From OMOG01 sp041485845 (GTDB lineage Bacteria > Acidobacteriota > Terriglobia > Bryobacterales > Bryobacteraceae): a stretch of DNA of 34,438 nucleotides. The notes under the pieces were generated by a model. It did not search any database, was not told the DNA's origin, and saw only the letters and a list, made by a program, of their open reading frames with translations. The stretch lies in NCBI GenBank assembly GCA_041485845.1, contig JBGPKH010000015.1:1-34438 (forward strand), in the 5' to 3' direction. The first letter of the stretch is position 1, and each line of letters begins with the position of its first letter. Both the position numbers and the translations under genes were made by a program. Shown here in pieces: positions 16,795-25,172 of the stretch.

Positions 16795-16940
16795 TACCGG
16801 ACTTCTTCCGCAGGGGGCGGAAAATCCTCCGGTTTCAGACCGAACTCGGCGAGCACATCCTCCATCGGAATCCCCTTGCTGCCTCGTTGTGCAAACCAGC
16901 CCTGACCTTCGTGGAAGCGACGGCGGTCTTGCTCAGTCAC
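16794..16940 (-). CDS. Small antitoxin partner of the broken RelE
   Basis: A 48-residue protein starting with GTG at 16940: TEQDRRRFHEGQGWFAQRGS, KGIPMEDVLAEFGLKPEDF and a Pro/Glu-rich end. The RGSKGIPMEDVLAEFGL segment is typical of short antitoxins preceding RelE-type toxins in this kind of genome. Its TAG shares one base with the toxin GTG. It is intact although the toxin is not. Confidence 0.6.
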   Translation of the reverse strand: MTEQDRRRFHEGQGWFAQRGSKGIPMEDVLAEFGLKPEDFPPPAEEVR

Positions 16941-17275
16941 TCGTAGACGCTTTCAGCCCGCGTCGTGCGCGCAACTTCAGCGGGTCCGTCTCCAAAACCT
17001 CATAAAAACCCCCTTCCCGATAGCCGTGTTTGAACGCGCTCTCGACAGATGCCAGCAGGTTCGCCACGGTAGCGGGATCGGAAAGCGTCTTCGCCCGCAG
17101 ATCCACGTTGAAGATGTTGGCGCCGCAGTCGGTCGCGGCCTGCCTGGCGCCGGCGCCTGGATCTGGAGCGATTGAGTCAGGGCCACAGTTCCCGGAGCGC
17201 CGATCCAGGGTGCCGCGTGAGGTCGATGGTTTCTCGTTTCTCCCGGCACGTGGGCAATCCGGGTTCAACGTGGAC
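16933..17275 (-). pseudogene. Frameshifted gene of unknown family
   Basis: Two adjoining frames make one plausible protein. The first reads RETIDLTRHPGSALRELWP and stops. The next resumes at DSIAPDPGAGARQAATDCGA and continues through NIFNVDLRAKTLSDPATVAN, ASVESAFKHGYREGGFYEVL and ETDPLKLRARRGLK. A single inserted base (TGGCCCTGAC instead of TGGCCCGAC) near 17180 joins ELWP to DSIAP. The 3' end overlaps the antitoxin start by a few bases. No family recognised. Confidence 0.45.
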
Positions 17276-18199
17276 ATAGCCCAAATTGATAATGCCGGAA
17301 ATACCAAATCGGATGAACCATCAACCCCCCGAACCTGCTACTAGTTAAGATGGTGGTGTCACGATCCAAGACGCGTGCGAAGTACCAGCGCAAGGGCGCG
17401 ACTGGCCATGTCATCGGTGCTCTCCTGGCCGACGTCATAAAGCTCCATGGCGACCTGATGCGGGTTCTCGAAGGCGCGGCGGTCGATAGTTCGGAGTCAA
17501 GAATACAACGCTCCGCCACGAAGTACACCAGAGCGGTGTCACGCTACCGGATCGCGCTTTTGGAATTGGTGACGAGCTGGCAACCTGCACCGTCAACCCG
17601 AACGGCAAGGGCACGGGGGTCGAATTGTGCGGATGTGCGCTGGCAAGCCGGCCGGGACGGGACGGTGCGCCCTTGGCCTAGCTAGTTTCTGTCGCGAAAC
17701 TCACCTCAAATGCCAAAGACCCCTTACTGGTGCCGCGCGGTTCAGTTGACGCGGTACTGATTCCACGGGTCTTGTTGCTGAGCCGCGACCGCAGGGAGGT
17801 CCCGATGGGCCGCGGCGGCCCACCAAAGGGCATGAAGACGCGGCCGGTGCGGGTCGGGTATTTTCGCCGGTTCTTCGCCGCGTCTTCAACCGAGCGGTTG
17901 GTTCGATGGAAAAACGGCGTTTCGCGACCTGCATTGATCCCTGGGAGATCTTCGGCGATTATCTGCGGGCGATTCGACACGGGCAGCTTCATGTAGCGTG
18001 TCTGCGGGCCTGATCGAACACGAGTCCGGGGCACGAAGGCTGTGTTTGTGCGCAATCGCGGGTTCCCGCTAACTGAAAACAAACACATTGGTTAGCTAAT
18101 AGCTATTCCTGCGCCGAAATTAGCCAGGGCAGCCGTGGCAGAACAGCCGACAGGCTGAATGCCTGCCTCACCAACGTCGCAGACTGTTGATTTATGTTA
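17276..18199. other. Gene-poor decay region
   Basis: No intact gene is convincing. On the minus strand, about 17350-17475 encodes a C-terminal fragment (RRAFENPHQVAMELYDVGQE, then DMASRALALVLRTRLGS and a stop) that begins abruptly after an in-frame stop, so it looks like the tail of a lost gene. From 17700 to 18090 open frames exist on both strands but have no natural-looking sequence. No terminator or tRNA was found. Confidence 0.4.
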
Positions 18200-18424
18200 C
18201 TACGGATTCCTTTGGCTGCGTCGGGCAGCCCAGTAGGCCCGCATCCGCGTAGAGACTTGCCTGCGTTCGTCGAGGCCCATGTTCCGGCGCCCGCGGCGCT
18301 TCTTGATCTGGATCGGCGCCGGAGCCTGAATCTCAGGCTCCAGGAGTTCTTCCAGAAGGGCGATGGATTGTTCCAGTTTTTCTTTCTCGGCGTACAATTG
18401 TTCGAGGGCTTTCGTCAGGTCCAT
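18200..18424 (-). CDS. Small coiled-coil protein with basic C-terminus
   Basis: A 74-residue protein. Residues 1-30 form a helix with heptads (LEQLYAEKEKLEQSIALLEE). A Pro/Ala linker follows, then a basic region KKRRGRRNMGLDERRQVSTR and MRAYWAARR. Proteins of this layout occur often in Solibacter-like genomes and are suspected DNA or RNA binders; this is a recollection, not a verified match. GGAG lies four bases upstream of the ATG. Confidence 0.65.
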   Translation of the reverse strand: MDLTKALEQLYAEKEKLEQSIALLEELLEPEIQAPAPIQIKKRRGRRNMGLDERRQVSTRMRAYWAARRSQRNP

Positions 18425-18607
18425 GGACTCCGTTTCCTCCGCGTCAGCAGGATTGAGACCGCATCCCTAGGCAGGGGCCGTTGACCGAAAGATCTTAAGT
18501 ATCCGTTCAGTCTACCACAGAGCGGCGGCAAGTGGCGCCTCCCCGATTTAAGGTGATTTAGGGTGATTACGCGTTGTCGGGGTCTTCCTCGGCTGGCAGC
18601 GAAATCT

Positions 18608-18685
18608 CGCTCCCTGACGGTCGCGGCTCTGTCGCGACTGCACGTGTTTGCAGATAGTTACAGAGCCGACGACCGTCAGGGAGCG
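18608..18685. repeat. Long imperfect inverted repeat (REP-like)
   Basis: The 24-base arm at 18608-18631 (CGCTCCCTGACGGTCG...) is matched by its reverse complement at 18661-18685, differing only by one inserted base, with a 29-base spacer. It lies between the small coiled-coil gene and the RiPP locus and contains no gene. It could be a REP/MITE-like mobile repeat or a bidirectional terminator for the neighbouring units. Confidence 0.75.
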
Positions 18686-18892
18686 GTCATTGTAACCGGA
18701 CTTTTCCGACAACCTGTAAGCACCCGTCCGATTGCCCGATTACCCGGCTCGGGTTCCACACCTATTCGCCCCGGCACCGTCCTGGGGTCATAGGAAATCA
18801 GCGGCATTATCAGATTTGGGCATATACGGATGTGGGAGTAGAGTGATCTGCGCCGGCGCCGGCTGCCTTACTCTAGAAGGCTGGGCAGGTGA

Positions 18893-19432
18893 ATGGAACA
18901 GCTTCAAACTTTGGCAGATCGGATCTTCGTACCACCACCCAGAATCGGGCCACGGCCCCGTACGCGCCCTGCCCTTCCTCACATCCAGTTGGAGCAATGG
19001 CCCCCCGCCGAAATCGTCGAAGAACTGATGGAACGCAGTCTCGAGTTGCCTTATGTCCGTCCCCAGCAGAGCCGGATGGCGTCTCCTCAAAGCCTGGCTC
19101 TCTCGTTACCCGACCGCGTTGCTACAGGTCCCCCCGACGCTTTCATCGACGGTCACGAGTTCTGCCATCTGCACCCGCTCCCCGAGGGCAGTATTCACCT
19201 GACCTTGCCGCGCGAGATTCGTGCATCCGCGGTCGAGATGGGCTGGGCGGAGCAGCACCCGGCAGCCCGCATAGGCGTCATGCCGCAGGCCCTCGTGATG
19301 GTGTATGCTCCGAGGAATCCGGGAGAACTGGCCGTCGTGTTGGAGCTGATATCGAGCTCGTACCAGTTTGCCCGCTGGGGAGACAGTGGCGAAGGCGCGG
19401 CCACGTGGCACGAGGGAGAATTCCTGGCATGA
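18893..19432 (+). CDS. Luciferase-domain (DUF5519-like) protein in the lasso locus
   Basis: A 179-residue cytoplasmic protein with no signal peptide. Residues about 84-170 match the small luciferase-domain/DUF5519 family: FIDGHEFCHLHPLPEGSIHL, then TLPREIRASAVEMGWAEQHP and VMVYAPRNPGELAVVLELIS. The His-rich EFCHLHP motif could bind metal. The biochemical role of the family in bacteria is not known to me. The gene ends ATGA-overlapped with the lasso cyclase gene, so the two are co-translated. A role as tailoring enzyme or accessory factor is inference from context only. Confidence 0.6.
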   Translation: MEQLQTLADRIFVPPPRIGPRPRTRPALPHIQLEQWPPAEIVEELMERSLELPYVRPQQSRMASPQSLALSLPDRVATGPPDAFIDGHEFCHLHPLPEGSIHLTLPREIRASAVEMGWAEQHPAARIGVMPQALVMVYAPRNPGELAVVLELISSSYQFARWGDSGEGAATWHEGEFLA

Positions 19433-21375
19433 GCCTGATCGCCGGGGTTTTCTACCACGACCTTCGGCCCGTTCCGGAAGCTGACGAGTCCCATCTGCGG
19501 CAGGTGCGCGCGCATGCGGGAAGCGATGCGATCCAGACCGTGAGCGCGCCGGGCTTACTGATGGGCCAGGCGGCTTCGTCATTCGATTCCAGCAGGTTCG
19601 ATTCCACCAGTCAGCGGACGCCGGGCGTCTCTGCGGACGGCAGCGCCTGTTTGTGGGATGGGCGCCTGGATAACCGCGAGAGTCTTCTCCTGCGATTCAG
19701 CCGCGAGGTGAGCCGGTCGAGTTTTTTCGGCGCCATTGCCGCGCTGAAACTTTACGAAGCTGAAGGGACCGGAGGCTTGCGCCATTTGATCGGCGACTGG
19801 AGCCTGGCGCTCTGGGACGCGAGGTCGAAAAGTGTGGTGCTGGCGAGCGACTACGCCGGTATCCGTCCGCTCTATTATTACCGCGGCCCCGACCGCCTCT
19901 ACTGGTCCTCCTCGCTGGCCGATTTGGTGCGTTGGACGGGAGTCGATGCGCTCGATGAGGAATACGCCGCCCGCTTCCTGCTGAGCCGGATCGTACCGCG
20001 CCGCACACCGTATTCGGGGATCCAATCGGTTCCGCCCGGCCGCGCGGTGCGCATTTCGCCCGAAGGATCTTCGGAGGAGCCGTTTTGGCGCCTGCCGGTG
20101 CACCAGGAACTCCGCCTGGAGGACGATCGGGATTACGAAGAAGGGCTCCGCACGCTGTTTCGCGAAGCCGTCCAGGTTCGCCTGAGCGGCGATTCGGCGG
20201 TTTGCGCGGAGCTGAGCGGCGGGCTGGACTCGTCGTCGGTGGTTTGCATGAGCGAGCGATTACTGGCGTCGTCACGCAAGCCGATCACGTTCAGCTATAC
20301 ACACGAGGGATGCCGCGATGTGCCCTACATACGGGCAGTGGAGCAGGCGTGCAATATCGAAGGAATCCATTTCGACCTGCGGGATTGCCCGCTGGTGACG
20401 GCCACGCAGGCAGGCGGGGCCGCTCCCGCCTGGTGGGAGCCGAGGCTGATGGCGCTGGCGCGCCGCATGGAGACGCTCGGCGCGGGCGTGCTCCTCACCG
20501 GCCAACTGGGCGACTTCGTGATGGGTAACGTGGGCGACGATTCCGAACAGGTAGCGGACTGTCTGCAACAGCGCCGCTTCGCTGCGGCCGTGCGCGAAGC
20601 ATTCGCCTGGAGCCAGTATTTGCAGTTGCCCTTCTACACGATCTTCTCACGAGCGATCCGAACTACGTGGTTTTCCTGGACGGCGCCTCCGATTTCCGAT
20701 GCCTTTAGCGGACCGGATGGAGCATTCGCGCGCCAGGATTCGCTGACGCCGAAGATGCGCGCGCTGCTTTCCGCGGCGCGACGCGGGCCGGATCGCCGCG
20801 CAGACTGGCAGGAGGCCATGCCTAGCCGGCGCCGGCGCTTCCAGATGCTGAGTGACACCGTCGAGGGGCGTGTCCTGCAAGTGCCCGAACCGTTGCAGCA
20901 CTTCTCTTATTCGCACCCCTTCGCACACCGCCCGCTGGTGGAATTCATGTTGACCATTCCGCCGGGGCAGGTGTGCCGGCCGGGCGAAATGAGGCGCCTG
21001 ATGCGCCGCGCGTTTGCCACGCTTCTTCCCGCGCCCGTCGTGAGCCGCAAATCCAAAGCGGTCTACACCCAGCCCTATCGCCAGGCGTTGCTGTCTCTGG
21101 CGTCCGTGCTGGCCGCGGAACCCCGCAAGATTCGGACGGTGGAGCTCGGGTTCCTGGAGCGAGACAGTCTCCTGGAACGGCTCCGGCGGTTTTCTCAAGG
21201 ACTCGACTGCCACGAGAACCAGTTGCGGCAGGTCCTCCTGTTCGAATTCTGGCTGAGGAACCGCGAGAAGCCGGCTGTTTCCGGCGGCGACGCTCAGTGC
21301 TTGCAGGGCACCACGACTTCGACCTTGGTTCCCTGCCCAAGCGAGCTACAGACGGAAAACGTAGCGCCGATTTGA
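19429..21375 (+). CDS. Asparagine synthetase-like lasso peptide cyclase (C protein)
   Basis: A 648-residue protein. The N-terminal ~200 residues resemble the glutaminase domain (MSLIAGVFYHDLRP, WDGRLDNRESLLLRF, GDWSLALWDARSK), but residue 2 is Ser rather than the catalytic Cys, so glutamine hydrolysis is unlikely. The synthetase domain has the ATP-binding loop ELSGGLDSSSVVC at about residue 263. In lasso systems this protein adenylates an Asp or Glu side chain and closes the macrolactam with Gly1. The start at 19429 is set by ATGA overlap with the upstream gene; the frame is open 180 codons further upstream, but that part is antisense-like shadow. Its 3' end overlaps the convergent kinase gene by 82 bases. 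Confidence 0.82.
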   Translation: MSLIAGVFYHDLRPVPEADESHLRQVRAHAGSDAIQTVSAPGLLMGQAASSFDSSRFDSTSQRTPGVSADGSACLWDGRLDNRESLLLRFSREVSRSSFFGAIAALKLYEAEGTGGLRHLIGDWSLALWDARSKSVVLASDYAGIRPLYYYRGPDRLYWSSSLADLVRWTGVDALDEEYAARFLLSRIVPRRTPYSGIQSVPPGRAVRISPEGSSEEPFWRLPVHQELRLEDDRDYEEGLRTLFREAVQVRLSGDSAVCAELSGGLDSSSVVCMSERLLASSRKPITFSYTHEGCRDVPYIRAVEQACNIEGIHFDLRDCPLVTATQAGGAAPAWWEPRLMALARRMETLGAGVLLTGQLGDFVMGNVGDDSEQVADCLQQRRFAAAVREAFAWSQYLQLPFYTIFSRAIRTTWFSWTAPPISDAFSGPDGAFARQDSLTPKMRALLSAARRGPDRRADWQEAMPSRRRRFQMLSDTVEGRVLQVPEPLQHFSYSHPFAHRPLVEFMLTIPPGQVCRPGEMRRLMRRAFATLLPAPVVSRKSKAVYTQPYRQALLSLASVLAAEPRKIRTVELGFLERDSLLERLRRFSQGLDCHENQLRQVLLFEFWLRNREKPAVSGGDAQCLQGTTTSTLVPCPSELQTENVAPI

Positions 21376-24257
21376 ACGGCGCGTTCCCGCATTCCGGCCA
21401 TGCCCCAGTGGTCGTGCTTGGCCTTGACCGTTTCGAGGTCGAACCCGGCGCCATCGTCCTGCACGGTGAGCCTCACGTGTTTCTCGGAATACGTCAACCC
21501 CGCCAGGATCGTGGTGGCGTGGGCATGGTTCACGGAGTTGACGATCGCCTCCCGGCCGATCAAAAAGATGTTCGCCTGGGCATCGTAGGGAAGCTGGCGG
21601 ACCCTGCCTCTCACATCCAGGTGAAAATCGATATCGGTGCCCTCGGTCAATCCGCCGGCAGTGGCGGATAAGGCTTCGGGCAAGGTACTTTTTTCCAGCG
21701 CCGGAAGGCGCATGGCGAGCATGGCTTGGCGCGCTTCCGCCAGAGCGCGGTCCGCCTGTTCGATGGCGCGTTCCAGCCGCTGCTTGCCCAATTCGGGCGC
21801 GCATTCGAACTGCCGCGCCGCGGCCTCCAACTGATACACCACGCCGACGAAGCCCTGCAGCAGCGAGTCGTGCAGTTCCCGGGTGAGGCGGACACGCTCC
21901 TGGACAGTCGCTTCATACCGGGTCATGATCATGCGGACGCGCAGGCGATGGATTCCCCAGGCGATCAGCGCCAGCCCCAGGATGCACAGCCCCGCGAACC
22001 ATTTGGTCTGATAGAAGTAGGGTTCGATGCGAAATGCCAGAGTGGCGCCGGTTGGGCTCCAGACACCGTCGTTGTTGCAGGCAGTCACGCGGAAGCGATA
22101 ATGTCCGGGCGGCAGATTCACGTAGTCGACATTGCGGCGCGTGCCGGCATCGGTCTCATCGTGGTCCAGCCCCTCGAATTTGTAGCGGAAGCGTACTCTC
22201 TCGGGGACCAGCAGGCTCAAACCGGTGTAGGTGATATGCACTTGACGGCCGCGGAACGGCAACTCCGCGCCGGAGCTGAGATCCAAGGGTTTGCCGTCGA
22301 CCACGATCTCTTCGACTACGACCGGAGGCGGAAGCGGATTCCTCCGGATCAGCGACGCGTCGACGATGGCCACTCCGTCGTCGGTGCTGATCCACAGACG
22401 GCCGTCGGATGACCGGGAACTGCGGGGATTGGTCATTCGCGGGTTTGCCGCCAGGCGAATGCCATCGCTTTGCCCGTAGAGCGTGAACTGCAGCTTTCGC
22501 GGCGCGCCGTCCGGGGATTGATTCAGGGCTTCGAGGCTCAAACGCGCCAAACCTCGGGAGGTCATGAACCACAGGGTGTCCTGATTATCTTCAATGATTC
22601 CCCATACGCCTCCATCGGGCACGCCGTGCGTCGTATCCCAGGTGGTCCACACGCCGTTTCGATAGCGGCTCAGGGCGTCCCTGGCGCCGACCCAGACCGT
22701 GCCCGAGCGATCCTCCGCGAGATCCCAAATCGGCCCATCCGCAAGGCCGTCCCGCGTCGTGAAATTGCGAACCGTGCCGTGATGGACGACTGCTACACCG
22801 CCGTCGTAATATCCGATCCACAAAGCGCCGTCGCTAAGGGACTCGACTTGGTACATGCCTGTGGCCCGCATGCCGGGCAGGGAAAAGGGCTGTGCGACGC
22901 CGCTGCGCAGCACGAATAGACCGAGTTTGCCGTCTGCCACCCAGATGGCGCCGCCGGGGTCGCTGGTGATCGCGAAGACATGGGTCAAAGGCGAACCGTC
23001 GGGCGAACGGATCTGAATGAAACGATTCTTCAGGCAATATCCAAACCCATCGGTTGTACCGATCCAGAGCCGTTGGGAGGTATCCTCAAACAGAGACAGG
23101 ATATTCGCGCTCGGAAGCAAGGAACTCAGTTGGTATCGCGCGGCTCGATTCCCGTTCACCAGGTTGAGACCTCCGCCGAGCGTGCCCACCCACGCCGATC
23201 CGTCGCGCGTTCCCTGCACCGCCGTGACCTGATCGCTGGATAGTCCATCCACGGTCGAAACGCGCAAGACCTGCGGGTCCCGGAATCGGTCCAGCCCCCT
23301 GGCCGTCACGACCCAAAGGTCGCGCTCGCGATCCTCGAAAAGCGCTAGTACCGAGTCGCTCGAAAGACCGTCTAGGCGCGTGAAGCGGTCCAGTTTCCCG
23401 GATTTGGACCGCAGCAGGCCCTGGCCCAAAGTGCCGATCCAGATGTTACCGTCGCGATCGCGCGCCGCGCATTTCGGTGTGAGGGAAGGATCGCCCATCG
23501 CGCGGACCATAGGCTCCAGATCGTCCCCGAGCAGCAGGTCGGCGGCGGCCCCTCCCGCAATAGACAGGGTCCCGACTCGCGGAAACGCTCTGCACTCAGC
23601 CGGACGCCCTGGCGACCACCTGCAAATCTCGCGGTCCGTAGAAAGCCAGAGATTGTCGCTGCGGTCTTCGAAGATGTTTTGTATGCTGCGTTCCGGCAAT
23701 CCATCGGTCCGGCCGTAGACGCGAAACGTGCCATTGCGAAGGAGTGCGCCAACTTCGGGAGGGTCCGAGGCGCGCACCAGCCAAAGGGTGCCGGCGTGAT
23801 CCTCGGCGATCGCGCGGTTCCTCCCATTGAGCCAACTGTCCGCCTCGGGATACCGCTCCAGGCGGCCGCGGACGAACCGGCTGATGGTATTCATGGTGCG
23901 AATCCAGAGAGCGCCGTCGGGTGACGCAAGCAGATATCGGACTTCGTCGTCGGGCCACTTCTCTCCTGCGCGCGGCTCCCACCGGGTGAAGCGCATGCCG
24001 TCGAATCGAATCAGGCCCGTGCCGGTCCCCAACCAGAGGTAGCCGTCGGTGGTTTGCGCGAGCGCATTGATCGCCGGAAGATCGATTCCCTCCTCCTGCA
24101 TCCAGCTTGCGTGCCGGTATTGCGTGGTCGACAGCCGCGGATCGAGAGCCAAGAGCGAACTCGCGGAGACCGCCAGGAGAGCGACAAGGAAGAGGACGTG
24201 TCGCGTTAGGGAAGCCTGCCTGATTTGCTGTAAAGTACCGGTACCCCTAGAAGTCAT
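21294..24257 (-). CDS. Hybrid-propeller sensor histidine kinase (Reg_prop, Y_Y_Y, HisKA_3, HATPase_c)
   Basis: A 987-residue membrane sensor. A signal/anchor segment (HVLFLVALLAVSASSLLA) is followed by many Reg_prop repeats (TDGYLWLGTGTGLIRFDG, GNIWIGTLGQGLL) that form a periplasmic beta-propeller, a Y_Y_Y domain from about residue 665, a transmembrane helix near 755 (LCILGLALIAWGI), HisKA_3 with His796 in TRELHDSLLQGF, and HATPase_c (DDGAGFDL, GMAGMRERA). It probably phosphorylates the NarL-type regulator at 25430-26059. The ATG at 24257 gives the proper signal peptide; the frame is open 145 codons upstream but without membrane topology. It lies antisense between the two lasso gene groups. 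Confidence 0.85.
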   Translation of the reverse strand: MTSRGTGTLQQIRQASLTRHVLFLVALLAVSASSLLALDPRLSTTQYRHASWMQEEGIDLPAINALAQTTDGYLWLGTGTGLIRFDGMRFTRWEPRAGEKWPDDEVRYLLASPDGALWIRTMNTISRFVRGRLERYPEADSWLNGRNRAIAEDHAGTLWLVRASDPPEVGALLRNGTFRVYGRTDGLPERSIQNIFEDRSDNLWLSTDREICRWSPGRPAECRAFPRVGTLSIAGGAAADLLLGDDLEPMVRAMGDPSLTPKCAARDRDGNIWIGTLGQGLLRSKSGKLDRFTRLDGLSSDSVLALFEDRERDLWVVTARGLDRFRDPQVLRVSTVDGLSSDQVTAVQGTRDGSAWVGTLGGGLNLVNGNRAARYQLSSLLPSANILSLFEDTSQRLWIGTTDGFGYCLKNRFIQIRSPDGSPLTHVFAITSDPGGAIWVADGKLGLFVLRSGVAQPFSLPGMRATGMYQVESLSDGALWIGYYDGGVAVVHHGTVRNFTTRDGLADGPIWDLAEDRSGTVWVGARDALSRYRNGVWTTWDTTHGVPDGGVWGIIEDNQDTLWFMTSRGLARLSLEALNQSPDGAPRKLQFTLYGQSDGIRLAANPRMTNPRSSRSSDGRLWISTDDGVAIVDASLIRRNPLPPPVVVEEIVVDGKPLDLSSGAELPFRGRQVHITYTGLSLLVPERVRFRYKFEGLDHDETDAGTRRNVDYVNLPPGHYRFRVTACNNDGVWSPTGATLAFRIEPYFYQTKWFAGLCILGLALIAWGIHRLRVRMIMTRYEATVQERVRLTRELHDSLLQGFVGVVYQLEAAARQFECAPELGKQRLERAIEQADRALAEARQAMLAMRLPALEKSTLPEALSATAGGLTEGTDIDFHLDVRGRVRQLPYDAQANIFLIGREAIVNSVNHAHATTILAGLTYSEKHVRLTVQDDGAGFDLETVKAKHDHWGMAGMRERAVQIGATFSVCSSLGQGTKVEVVVPCKH

Positions 24258-24495
24258 GAGCGCCGATTGACGACGCACGGAGCCTTGATTCACATAGGCT
24301 CTAACGCGAGGTGCGCGCATCATCATTCTGGTGTACAACACATTCGCTAAGAAAAGCCAATAGAAAATTCTAAGAATTCGGATAGAGTCAAGCCGGCAAA
24401 TGTTATATCCTCGTTCCCACATGACAATCAGCATCGGCGGCATCTTGGCGCGCTTCCAAAAATTATGGCACAGCGCGAGGCCCACACCGCAGACG
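24258..24495. promoter_or_regulatory. Divergent promoter region between kinase and B1 genes
   Basis: An AT-rich stretch separating the leftward kinase gene from the rightward B1 gene. It contains a perfect hyphenated palindrome AATTCTAAGAATT (24366-24378), a candidate operator, and an extended -10-like TGTTATATC at 24401-24409 pointing to B1. Near the kinase start lies CGCACGGAGCCTTG (24274-24287), the reverse complement of a 14-mer found upstream of the precursor gene. Confidence 0.45.
24274..24287 (-). repeat. 14-bp element shared by kinase and precursor leaders
   Basis: CAAGGCTCCGTGCG occurs on the minus strand here, 16 bases upstream of the kinase ATG, and again on the plus strand at 25174-25187, 45 bases upstream of the precursor ATG. 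It has the same orientation relative to each gene. It could be a shared regulator site, for example for the NarL-type regulator, or a small duplication. Chance 14-mers are not rare in a window of this size, but the location in both leaders is notable. Confidence 0.4.
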
Positions 24496-24786
24496 ATGGA
24501 CAACCGCTCGCACTCCACCACGGTATCGCCGGATGTGCGGGCGTCGTTCCACGACGACGGCGTCGTTTTTCTCGACGTCCGCGGCGGAACGGTTTTCCGC
24601 TCCAACCGTATCGGAGCCGCGATCTGGAAAGGGCTCATAGGCCGCCAGGAGCTTGCCACCATTGCGGCACAGATCGGCCGCGAATACAGCATAACAGCAG
24701 AACAAGCTATGGAGGACGCTTCCAGCTTTGTCGCGCAACTGGAATCCCACGGCTTCCTGGTGTGCCGGGCGGGAGCACGAGTATGA
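24496..24786 (+). CDS. PqqD-like RiPP recognition protein (lasso B1)
   Basis: A 96-residue protein with the winged-helix PqqD fold used as RiPP recognition element. TVSPDVRASFHDDGVVFLDV forms the first strands, RGGTVFRSNRIGAAIWKGLI the turn and helix, and AQIGREYSITAEQAMEDASS and FVAQLESHGFL the remaining helices. It binds the precursor leader (the Y-x2-P motif) and presents it to B2 and the cyclase. I chose the ATG at 24496 because it gives the usual PqqD length; ATGs at 24421 and 24400 would add 25-32 residues and lie on or next to the -10-like box. Its stop overlaps the B2 start (ATGA). Confidence 0.75.
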   Translation: MDNRSHSTTVSPDVRASFHDDGVVFLDVRGGTVFRSNRIGAAIWKGLIGRQELATIAAQIGREYSITAEQAMEDASSFVAQLESHGFLVCRAGARV

Positions 24787-25169
24787 CATCAGCCGGCCGC
24801 CGTCTATTGCGATTGGGCGCACTCTGGGAACTCTTGCGTTACGACATGGCCGCCGCGATATTTGGTTTTCGAGGTGTATACCGATCCCGCAAGCAGCGCG
24901 GCTCCACGCGCGGGTTTCCCGAGGGACTGGAACTCGAAATCTCGCAAGCGATCGAGTGGGCGGCGGCCCTCTATTGGAAGCGCGTGCGGTGCCTCCAGCG
25001 CGCCATCGTAACCGCCAGGCTTCTGCGAGCCCACGGTGTGCCGGCCGATCTGGTGATCGGCTGCCGTCTGGCGCCGTTTGTGGGTCATGCCTGGGTCGAA
25101 GTCGAAGGACGGATACTGATCGGGCCCGCGGCATATCCGGACAAGCTTCAAGTTCTTGATCGCGCCTGA
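24783..25169 (+). CDS. Transglutaminase-like leader peptidase (lasso B2)
   Basis: A 128-residue protein of the lasso B2 (transglutaminase-like cysteine protease) family, which removes the leader before ring closure. The catalytic Cys70 lies in RVRCLQRAIVTARLLRAHG and His102 in FVGHAWVEVEG. Twelve residues after the His, where many B2 proteins have the triad Asp of an ND pair, this protein has Gly114 (RILIGPAAYP). Upstream helices (ALWELLRYDMAAAIFGFR) match the N-terminal part of the family. The ATGA overlap with B1 decides the start. It is followed by a hairpin and the precursor gene. Confidence 0.8.
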   Translation: MTSAGRRLLRLGALWELLRYDMAAAIFGFRGVYRSRKQRGSTRGFPEGLELEISQAIEWAAALYWKRVRCLQRAIVTARLLRAHGVPADLVIGCRLAPFVGHAWVEVEGRILIGPAAYPDKLQVLDRA

Positions 25170-25172
25170 GCC

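Noticed and set aside
17678..18088. 136-codon minus-strand frame and an 88-codon plus-strand frame in the same place
   Set aside because: Neither has natural sequence composition or a family; no ribosome binding site supports either.
24258..24692. N-terminal extension of the histidine kinase to position 24692
   Set aside because: It would place 145 odd residues before a good signal peptide and run antisense through B1; the ATG at 24257 gives normal topology.
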